Part shown: in pieces, positions 1 to 5,502 of the stretch
How the letters are laid out: each line of letters starts with the position of its first letter
How positions within the stretch are numbered: position 1 is the stretch's first letter
NCBI GenBank assembly: GCA_943325425.2
Contig: CALPPJ020000056.1
Span: 1-7,512, forward strand
Reading direction: 5' to 3'
Length of the DNA: 7,512 bases
Source: Bifidobacterium breve
Lineage (GTDB): Bacteria > Actinomycetota > Acidimicrobiia > Acidimicrobiales > Ilumatobacteraceae
Notes under the pieces: model-generated
Database searches by the model: none
Told to the model about the DNA's origin: nothing
Seen by the model: the letters and a program-made list of their open reading frames with translations, nothing else
Position numbers and translations under genes: made by a program

Positions 1-110
1 AAGATCGTATAACTACGGTCGGGACACTGCTGCTGCAAGTGATAGGCCATGCCGATACCTGAGATTCCGTCACCGACGATCAAAATATCTACATATGTGG
101 ACTGCGACAT
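1..110 (-). CDS. EthA-like flavin-containing Baeyer-Villiger monooxygenase, N-terminal fragment (cut by window edge)
   Basis: The minus strand opens with ATG at 110-108 and stays open to base 1, giving 36 codons plus two bases. The visible protein starts MSQSTYVDILIVGDGISG and continues IGMAYHLQQQCPDRSYTI. It shows the first Rossmann strand and the FAD-binding GxGxxG (G13-D-G-I-S-G18) of class B flavoprotein monooxygenases. From residue 7 it matches the N-terminus of the divergent gene at 247 at about 21 of 30 positions, and it resembles the start of mycobacterial EthA, so a protein of about 490 residues is expected. The family uses NADPH, FAD and O2 to turn ketones into esters or lactones, in the cytoplasm. 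A strong ribosome binding site precedes the ATG. The aspartate inside the glycine motif is unusual; the paralogue has alanine there. The catalytic motifs lie outside the window, so the family call rests on similarity to the paralogue. Confidence 0.85.
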   Translation of the reverse strand, partial: MSQSTYVDILIVGDGISGIGMAYHLQQQCPDRSYTI

Positions 111-116
111 ATCCAA

Positions 117-124
117 CTCCCCCT
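117..124 (-). promoter_or_regulatory. Ribosome binding site of the minus-strand monooxygenase
   Basis: Read on the minus strand this is AGGGGGAG, a strong anti-16S match, with six bases between it and the ATG at 110. It supports that start for the truncated gene. Confidence 0.75.
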
Positions 125-156
125 GAGTGCTAATCCCGAGACTAGTTCGCCCGACC

Positions 157-162
157 TTTATA
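157..162 (-). promoter_or_regulatory. Possible -10 element for the minus-strand monooxygenase
   Basis: The minus strand reads GATATAAAG here, a good -10-like hexamer (TATAAA) 46 bases upstream of the start codon and about 32 bases upstream of the ribosome binding site. No good -35 lies at the usual spacing: TTGGAC is present, but 22 bases away. The call is therefore weak. Confidence 0.3.
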
Positions 163-232
163 TCCCTTCAGCGACCTGCCTATGGTCCAAAGTCCCTGAC
201 TGTTTGACGTCTCACGTGCCAGCATGACGAGT

Positions 233-240
233 GGAGGTGG
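233..240 (+). promoter_or_regulatory. Ribosome binding site of the plus-strand monooxygenase
   Basis: GGAGGTGG lies six bases before the ATG at 247. It fixes that start. The nearer upstream ATG at 224 is out of frame. Confidence 0.8.
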
Positions 241-246
241 ACCACC

Positions 247-1719
247 ATGATTCACGCGACTGAACATTTTGATGTTCTCATTGTTGGGGCTGGCATTTCA
301 GGAATTGGTAGCGCGTATCACCTCCAAAATCAGTGCCCAGACAAGACATACGTCGTTCTCGAAGGCCTGGAAAGTTACGGTGGAACTTGGTGGATGCACC
401 GCTACCCCGGCATCAGATCGGACAGCGACCTTTACACCTTCGGATATCGGTTCAAACCGTGGACCTCAGCGCCAATTGCCACTGCGCAGGAGATCTTGAA
501 ATACATGGGCGAGGTCATTGAAGAGAATGAACTCCGTCCACATATTCGCTATCACCACAAAATCACCAAAGCCACGTGGTCAAGCGATGACAACGAGTGG
601 AGACTTGAGGTCACTAAAACGGATTCTGGTGCCAAACTCACTTTCACCTGCAATTTTTTGTGGATGTGTCAGGGCTACTACCGACACGCTCAGGGTTACA
701 CACCCGATTGGCCCAATATGGATCAATTCACTGGCACCATTGTTCACCCACAGACTTGGCCAGACGACCTTGAGTACAAAGACAAGAAGGTCATTGTCAT
801 CGGCTCGGGTGCAACTGCTGCAACTTTAATACCGGCCATTGCTAATGATTGTTCTCACGTCACGATGGTGCAACGATCCCCGACCTACTTCTTCATCGGC
901 AGCAATATCAACGAACTTGCTGATCAAATGCGGCAGCTAGATATTCCCGAAGAGTGGACTCACGAAATTGTTCGGCGGAAAATACTGTTTGATCAAGAAG
1001 CGGTGACCAAACTCTCGGTCGAAGAACCTGAGTTTGTCAAGGCTGCTCTACTTGAAGGAGTACGTGGAATCTTGGGTGACGATTACGACATTGACACTCA
1101 CTTCACTCCGAAGTATCGACCGTGGCGTCAACGTTTGGCTTTTGTGCCAGAAGGCGACCTCTTTCATGGCATCAAGTCGGGCAAAGCCGATGTTGTCACG
1201 GGAGAGATTGAGACTTTCACCAAAACAGGCCTACGAATGAAATCGGGTGAAGAGGTTTCTGCTGACATCATTGTGACTGCGACTGGTTTCAACCTCAATG
1301 TGCTCGGTGATATTGAATTCATTATTGATGGTGAACCGCTCGTCTTCTCTGACACGGTCACCTACCGCGGGATGATGTTTACCGGTATCCCCAACATGTT
1401 GTGGGTGTTCGGATACTTCCGAGCCAGTTGGACTTTACGTGCCGACCTCATCGGTGACTTCACCTGTCGCTTACTGAATCACATGGACAAACTCGGTGCT
1501 TCTCGGGTCACACCCACTCTCCGTGATGAAGATGCAGATATGCCTTTGTTGCCATGGCTTGACCCAGAAAACTTCAATCCTGGTTACATGATGCGATCAA
1601 TGAGTTTGTTACCCAAGCGTGGAGACAAACCCGAGTGGCAGCACAGCCAGGATTACTGGATGGAAAAAGATGGGTTGCCCGCGGCCGATCTTGATGACGG
1701 TTGCTTGGTGTATGAATAG
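247..1719 (+). CDS. EthA-like FAD/NADPH-dependent Baeyer-Villiger monooxygenase
   Basis: A complete 490-residue class B flavoprotein monooxygenase, predicted cytoplasmic, that inserts an oxygen atom next to a ketone carbonyl (or oxidises sulfur) using NADPH and O2. All diagnostic motifs are visible. The FAD-binding motif is GAGISG at 14-19, with a ribose-binding glutamate at E39. The second BVMO motif GGTWWMHRYPGIRSD is at 45-59. The BVMO fingerprint FxGxxxHxxxWP is FTGTIVHPQTWP at 161-172. The NADPH Rossmann motif is GSGATA at 186-191, followed by R210, and the conserved active-site arginine is R296 in the QRL context. The ATGF motif near the end of the second FAD region is at 345-348. Length and overall sequence follow mycobacterial EthA (489 residues), the enzyme that activates ethionamide; the natural substrate cannot be read from sequence. 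It is divergent from a paralogue and lies 47 bp before an aldo/keto reductase on the same strand, so co-transcription is likely. No frameshift or missing catalytic residue was seen. Confidence 0.93.
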   Translation: MIHATEHFDVLIVGAGISGIGSAYHLQNQCPDKTYVVLEGLESYGGTWWMHRYPGIRSDSDLYTFGYRFKPWTSAPIATAQEILKYMGEVIEENELRPHIRYHHKITKATWSSDDNEWRLEVTKTDSGAKLTFTCNFLWMCQGYYRHAQGYTPDWPNMDQFTGTIVHPQTWPDDLEYKDKKVIVIGSGATAATLIPAIANDCSHVTMVQRSPTYFFIGSNINELADQMRQLDIPEEWTHEIVRRKILFDQEAVTKLSVEEPEFVKAALLEGVRGILGDDYDIDTHFTPKYRPWRQRLAFVPEGDLFHGIKSGKADVVTGEIETFTKTGLRMKSGEEVSADIIVTATGFNLNVLGDIEFIIDGEPLVFSDTVTYRGMMFTGIPNMLWVFGYFRASWTLRADLIGDFTCRLLNHMDKLGASRVTPTLRDEDADMPLLPWLDPENFNPGYMMRSMSLLPKRGDKPEWQHSQDYWMEKDGLPAADLDDGCLVYE

Positions 1720-1766
1720 CCACTACATCAGTAGTCGACAGGCACACACGCACTACCGTCGTAACC

Positions 1767-2645
1767 ATGTTGCCCTTCGCAGAATTTGGTCATACCGGTC
1801 ATCGTTCGAGTCGTGTCATCTTTGGCGCAGCGGCACTCGGCGGCATGAGCGAATCACGGGCAATCAAAACACTTGAACTAGTTGCTTCCCACGGCGTTAA
1901 TCACATTGATACCGCGGCTATGTATGGCTCTTCTGAGGATCATCTCAAGCCATGGCTCTCCGATCACCGTTCAGAAGTTTTCCTGGCCACCAAAACTGAA
2001 GAGCGCGTTGGGTCGGTTGCTCGTGCCGCACTCGAACGATCGCTTGAACGAATGGGGGTCGATCACATTGATCTCATTCAGTTGCACAATTTGGTTGAAC
2101 CAGATGAGTGGGCAACCGCATTCAGCAAAGGTGGCGCAGTTGAAGCTCTGAACCAAGCTCGCGCTGAAGGACTGGTGAGCTTCATTGGCGTGACCGGACA
2201 TGGCTTACGTATTCCGTCAATGCACTTGCGGAGTCTTGCTGAATTTGACTTCGACGCTGTTCTGTTTCCGTTCAACCATTCACTGCTGTCAATTGATCAA
2301 TATCGCGATGATGTCACTGCTTTACGGGACTTATGCCGAGCGCGAAACACTGCAACTCAAACCATCAAAGCGGTGGCTCGTCGCCGCTGGGATGACGGAA
2401 CCGGTGGTCATCGCAGTTGGTATGAGCCACTCACCGATCAGGATGCCATTCAACGCGCCGTTCGATACGTGCTGTCACAACCCGATCTTTTTCTCAATAC
2501 CACCAGTGATGCCACATTGTTGCCACTCATTCTTGAAGCAGCACAAGGTGAACTCGCTCGCCCCCTTGATGAAGAGATGAATCGTGATATTGCTGAATTC
2601 GGAGTGACTCCATTATTTGACGGCGGAGTACTCGACCGAATCTAA
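1767..2645 (+). CDS. Aldo/keto reductase family oxidoreductase
   Basis: A 292-residue TIM-barrel aldo/keto reductase, predicted to be cytoplasmic, that reduces aldehydes or ketones to alcohols with NAD(P)H. The full catalytic tetrad is visible: D48 and Y53 in HIDTAAMYG, K76 in FLATKTE and H107 in IQLHN. The barrel continues with GVTGHG at 141-146. Two further segments, IKAVARRRW at 200-208 and SWYEPL at 217-222, I associate from memory with one subfamily of bacterial AKRs; its substrate is unknown to me. ATG 1767 is the only plausible start: the frame upstream has no ATG, GTG or TTG before a stop at 1713-1715, and the next Met (27) would remove the first strand. No Shine-Dalgarno sequence precedes it, so translation may be leaderless or coupled to the monooxygenase gene 47 bp upstream. 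It could reduce a substrate or product of that monooxygenase, but only position supports this. The stop lies 5 bp from the convergent acyltransferase gene. Confidence 0.92.
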   Translation: MLPFAEFGHTGHRSSRVIFGAAALGGMSESRAIKTLELVASHGVNHIDTAAMYGSSEDHLKPWLSDHRSEVFLATKTEERVGSVARAALERSLERMGVDHIDLIQLHNLVEPDEWATAFSKGGAVEALNQARAEGLVSFIGVTGHGLRIPSMHLRSLAEFDFDAVLFPFNHSLLSIDQYRDDVTALRDLCRARNTATQTIKAVARRRWDDGTGGHRSWYEPLTDQDAIQRAVRYVLSQPDLFLNTTSDATLLPLILEAAQGELARPLDEEMNRDIAEFGVTPLFDGGVLDRI

Positions 2646-2650
2646 ATGGA

Positions 2651-4579
2651 TTACTGGCCCAGCAAGATTGGGCCCAAATAATCATTCATTACTCGACGAG
2701 CAGAATCCTCGGCTAGGTGCAATCCGTCCGGTCTCCACGAACGATCACCCACGCGCTCACGAGATAACAACCATTCATCAAAACGAATGACACGAATCAC
2801 ATCTGGATAATCATTGGCAATTGCCAAAATCCATTTATTGGTTAAATCTGTGCGGAGAGACCCCGGTGAATGGCCAAGATTTCCCAGCCACCAAGCCGTT
2901 GGGTGCGGAGCCAATAACCAATGAATACGCGTGACGCCACTCGCAATGAGTTGGTCAATCAGTTTTCGATAATCCTGGTTGATGTTGTCAGCAAAGCGTT
3001 TGCTGTTTGGTTGCAGTACACCTTCGTCATCATTCCAAATCATTGGTCCACTATCGGCAAGGCCAACCATCAGTAACGCTTGGGTGGGCCGAAGACCCAG
3101 AGCATTTGTCAATTGTGGGCCCAAGGCTTGATCACAATCACGGCGGAAATTACCGGTGTTATCTTCGATAGAAGTTGCTCGGGCAAATCCACAGGCAGTC
3201 CGTGCCACTATTGACACTCGTGCTCGCGAAAAGTCCTCTTGCGCCCAACTCACTACTCCAGCACTGAGGGCAACCGCCGTTGAATCGCCGAGTACCACCA
3301 ATTTGATGGGCTGAGTGCTATCTGAATTCTCCACTTCACTGGATGGGGTTGACTCATTCGGAATCTGTTCGTAGCTCAATGACACTTCACCAGCGTCAAC
3401 CTCGTTCGTGAACAGCGAAGGTGGTTGTGGCACTACGGTCAGAGCGATTACGAGCACAACTCCAGTAGCTAAACCAGCGAATCCAAGAGTTTGTCGTTGC
3501 GAGAATTTTCCATACCTGATCGGCTTTTCGATTAACGCATATGACAACCATGCAATCATCAGAGTGATCGCAATTTGAATCGCGAATATGGCTCCGTGAG
3601 AGATGCTGAAATCACTCTCATTGATCAGCACAAAGACCGGCCAGTGAATGAGATATATCCCGTAGCTTCGTTTTCCTAATTCAACAAGCAGACGATGAGC
3701 AAGAATTTTACGAAACATCCCATGTGATAGCGCACCAATAATCGTTGCCGCACTTGCTAAAGCGAAAATCGGAAATAGCCCTAGATACGCCGGACCAGAT
3801 CCGGCAGGCCAAGTCATTGCCGATACCAATACCACAATCAAGCCAATACAGCCGACAACGGAACCAGATGACCGAATACGATTCTGATAGCGACTGTTTC
3901 CAATCCACATCGCAAGCGAGGCACCGACCAAAATTTCCCCCAGGCGAGCTGGTGTCGCCCAATAGGCCGCATTGGGTCCCCACACTTTTGCGATGATTGG
4001 CGCAATCAAGATAAATACTGCTGTAACGAAGTAAACGGCCTTTGAGCGCAAACCAACTAGATCGCTTCCTCTCTTCGTTCTGCGCAAAATAAGCAACATC
4101 GCAATTGGCCACAACCAATAGAACTGCTCTTCAACTGACAGAGACCAAAAGTGGTCAAGAGGGCTGGGTTGACTTGCTCCAATCAAGTCGGCATAAGACT
4201 GCCCACGAAACAACGCTCGCCAGTTGAATACTTGCAACGCTGCCGAACTGACGTCAGAACGTAATCCATCAATACTTGCGAAGTAGCCACCCCTCGCAAT
4301 GAGCGAAACAGTAATGACACACAACACGCTGGCTGGAAGAAGACGTTTCAATCGTCGTACGTAGAAATCCGATATTGAAATCGTTGTGGTTGATTCAAAC
4401 TCATGAACCAATAGCGACGTGATCAAGAATCCCGAAATTGTGAAGAAAAGTGAAACTCCTACATACCCACCTGAGAAAAGGGCCCATCCGCCATGAAAGA
4501 GCAACACCAGTGCCACGGCAACGGCGCGTAGCCCGTCAACTGCTGGTTGATACTCAAGTTTGGTGCTCGGGGCCATCAC
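2651..4579 (-). CDS. Membrane O-acyltransferase (acyltransferase-3/OafA type) with C-terminal SGNH domain
   Basis: A 642-residue integral membrane protein. Residues 8-355 are an acyltransferase-3 domain: DGLRA at 15-19 with H29, GVSLFFTISGFLIT at 41-54, FYVRRLKRLLP at 72-82, HFWSLSVEEQFYWLWP at 143-158, SYGIYLIHWP at 305-314 and EKPIRY at 351-356. About eleven hydrophobic segments are visible. The last, near 364-383, should place the C-terminus outside the membrane. After a Ser/Glu-rich linker (about 395-424) comes an SGNH-like domain with GDS at 431-433 (S433 nucleophile) and D618-G-L-H621 completing the Ser/Asp/His set. C463 and C482 may form a disulfide. This architecture adds acetyl or other acyl groups to envelope polysaccharides or glycolipids; the acceptor is unknown. 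The frame opens at GTG 4579 followed directly by ATG 4576, and neither has a clear Shine-Dalgarno, so either may be used. It follows the dehydrogenase gene by 33 bp and is probably co-transcribed with it. Confidence 0.93.
   Translation of the reverse strand: MMAPSTKLEYQPAVDGLRAVAVALVLLFHGGWALFSGGYVGVSLFFTISGFLITSLLVHEFESTTTISISDFYVRRLKRLLPASVLCVITVSLIARGGYFASIDGLRSDVSSAALQVFNWRALFRGQSYADLIGASQPSPLDHFWSLSVEEQFYWLWPIAMLLILRRTKRGSDLVGLRSKAVYFVTAVFILIAPIIAKVWGPNAAYWATPARLGEILVGASLAMWIGNSRYQNRIRSSGSVVGCIGLIVVLVSAMTWPAGSGPAYLGLFPIFALASAATIIGALSHGMFRKILAHRLLVELGKRSYGIYLIHWPVFVLINESDFSISHGAIFAIQIAITLMIAWLSYALIEKPIRYGKFSQRQTLGFAGLATGVVLVIALTVVPQPPSLFTNEVDAGEVSLSYEQIPNESTPSSEVENSDSTQPIKLVVLGDSTAVALSAGVVSWAQEDFSRARVSIVARTACGFARATSIEDNTGNFRRDCDQALGPQLTNALGLRPTQALLMVGLADSGPMIWNDDEGVLQPNSKRFADNINQDYRKLIDQLIASGVTRIHWLLAPHPTAWWLGNLGHSPGSLRTDLTNKWILAIANDYPDVIRVIRFDEWLLSRERVGDRSWRPDGLHLAEDSARRVMNDYLGPILLGQ
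2656..2674. terminator. Weak hairpin at the convergent gene junction, possible terminator
   Basis: GGCCCA (2656-2661) and TGGGCC (2669-2674) form a six-pair GC-rich stem with a seven-base loop. It lies inside the last codons of the acyltransferase gene and just past the aldo/keto reductase stop, at a junction where two genes converge with 5 bp between them. Neither strand has a run of T after the stem, only CAAATAAT on plus and AGTAATCCATTT on minus, so it is not a classical intrinsic terminator. Confidence 0.25.
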
Positions 4580-4612
4580 TGTTGAGAAGTTGTTAGGCCG
4601 CGAAACGTCAGT

Positions 4613-5413
4613 TCACGAAATAACAATGCCACCGTCGCACTTGATGACTTCACCAACCGTGAATGCTCCGGCGCGCGAGCTCAAGAAAATTGCGAGGCCA
4701 GCAATGTCTTCGGGTGTACCAACTCGTTTACGTGGATTGGTGCGTCCGACTGCATCCCAATCGGTTCCTTCAACGTCGCCACCGCCACCGACACCGGTGC
4801 TGAGCATCCATGTGGGAAAGGGTCCTGGTGCAATCGCATTCACCAAAATCTTGCGCTTCACCAATTTGGCGGCCATCTGGCTGGTGAGTGAGTGCAACGC
4901 TGCTTTAGAGGGTCCGTATGAGTGGGTATCAAACATTGGTGTGCGAATACCGTCGATGGAACCAATGTTGATCACTCGTGACGGGTCTTCGTTAGTGGCT
5001 TTCGCTTCAAGCAACGGCAACATTTTCTGAGTCAAGAAGAAAACACCCTTGACGTTGGTGTCAAATACTTTGTCCCAACCAGCTTCGGGAAAATCATCAA
5101 GTGGAGCGCCCCACGACACGCCAGCGTTATTGACCAAGATGTCGATGTGATCTTCGCGCTTGGTTAGTTCAGCCACTAAAGATTCGATTCCACCAAGCTC
5201 GGACAAGTTGGCTGGAATAGAAATGCATTCGGCTCCGTAGGTTTCAGACAAGCGCTTAGCCGTCGCGTCACACTGATCTTTTTTGCGCGAGCTGATGTAC
5301 ACCTTGGCGCCGTTAATCAAGAAACCAGCGGCGATCATTTCACCGATACCGCGTGATCCGCCGGTGACGAGAGCGACTTTGCCTTGAATTGAGAAGAGAT
5401 CAGCGATTTTCAT
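4613..5413 (-). CDS. RhlG-like short-chain dehydrogenase/reductase (SDR)
   Basis: A 266-residue classical SDR, a soluble oxidoreductase interconverting a carbonyl and an alcohol. The cofactor motif TGGSRGIG is at 17-24, NNAG at 95-98, N120, and the catalytic S152, Y166 and K170 (YGPSK) are all present; the product of the frame ends in the usual KCDGG region. Arginine 43 after the second strand (SSRKK) suggests NADP(H). Around the active site the protein follows Pseudomonas RhlG closely: NNAGVSWGAPL, GWDKV, PSRVINIGSIDG, YGPSKAALH and APGPFP. RhlG is an NADPH-dependent ketoreductase described as acting on beta-ketoacyl groups, so a 3-oxoacyl or similar ketone substrate is a reasonable guess, not a demonstration. 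ATG 5413 has a GGAG site at the right distance. The downstream acyltransferase begins 33 bp after its stop, so the two probably form an operon. Confidence 0.93.
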   Translation of the reverse strand: MKIADLFSIQGKVALVTGGSRGIGEMIAAGFLINGAKVYISSRKKDQCDATAKRLSETYGAECISIPANLSELGGIESLVAELTKREDHIDILVNNAGVSWGAPLDDFPEAGWDKVFDTNVKGVFFLTQKMLPLLEAKATNEDPSRVINIGSIDGIRTPMFDTHSYGPSKAALHSLTSQMAAKLVKRKILVNAIAPGPFPTWMLSTGVGGGGDVEGTDWDAVGRTNPRKRVGTPEDIAGLAIFLSSRAGAFTVGEVIKCDGGIVIS

Positions 5414-5418
5414 AATGG

Positions 5419-5422
5419 CTCC
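5419..5422 (-). promoter_or_regulatory. Ribosome binding site of the short-chain dehydrogenase gene
   Basis: GGAG on the minus strand, five bases before the ATG at 5413. It supports that start and contrasts with the downstream acyltransferase gene, which lacks such a site. Confidence 0.6.
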
Positions 5423-5460
5423 AATGAATGAACAGTTATTAAGTAGTTCTGACCTTAGTA

Positions 5461-5488
5461 GACGATGTTTAGTTGACGATGTTTAGTT
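5461..5488. repeat. Perfect 14-bp tandem direct repeat (two copies) in the recQ-dehydrogenase spacer
   Basis: The unit gacgatgtttagtt occurs at 5461-5474 and again at 5475-5488 without a mismatch. The array is bracketed by similar decamers: gaccttagta at 5451-5460 and gaccttgtaa at 5489-5498. It lies in the only non-coding spacer of the minus-strand block (5414-5502, 89 bp), downstream of the helicase stop and 47 bp upstream of the dehydrogenase start. No promoter with both consensus boxes is evident in this spacer; TTAATA on the minus strand near 5440 is the best -10 candidate. The repeat could be a paired operator or a simple slippage duplication. Confidence 0.9.
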
Positions 5489-5502
5489 GACCTTGTAACG
5501 AA

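Larger units (their letters stand above)
111..246. promoter_or_regulatory. Divergent intergenic region between two monooxygenase paralogues
   Basis: These 136 bases separate the two oppositely directed monooxygenase starts, so both promoters and any shared operator should lie here. No ORF of substance fits. Each end carries a clear ribosome binding site. Visible elements are a TATAAA on the minus strand at 157-162, the palindrome ACTAGT at 141-146, and two palindromic ACGT-core hexamers close together, GACGTC at 206-211 and CACGTG at 213-218. I see no convincing -35/-10 pair for the plus-strand gene. In Mycobacterium tuberculosis the ethA promoter region is shared with a TetR regulator gene, ethR. 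Here the opposite gene is a second monooxygenase and no regulator gene is in the window. Confidence 0.6.

Noticed and set aside
204..209. TTGACG as a -35 box for the plus-strand monooxygenase
   Set aside because: At 16-18 bp spacing the -10 would fall at acgagt, which does not resemble a -10 and overlaps the ribosome binding site region.
3708..4118. 136-codon minus-strand frame inside the acyltransferase gene
   Set aside because: It is an out-of-frame shadow of the membrane domain; the in-frame protein has all family motifs through this stretch without a break, so no frameshift is needed.
4560..5030. 156-codon plus-strand frame opposite the dehydrogenase gene
   Set aside because: It is fully antisense to a confidently identified SDR, its translation has no recognisable domain, and it is Pro/Ser-rich as expected from reading the complement of an SDR gene.
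5414..5502. Intrinsic terminator after the helicase gene
   Set aside because: The spacer has direct repeats but no GC-rich inverted repeat or T-run on the minus strand.
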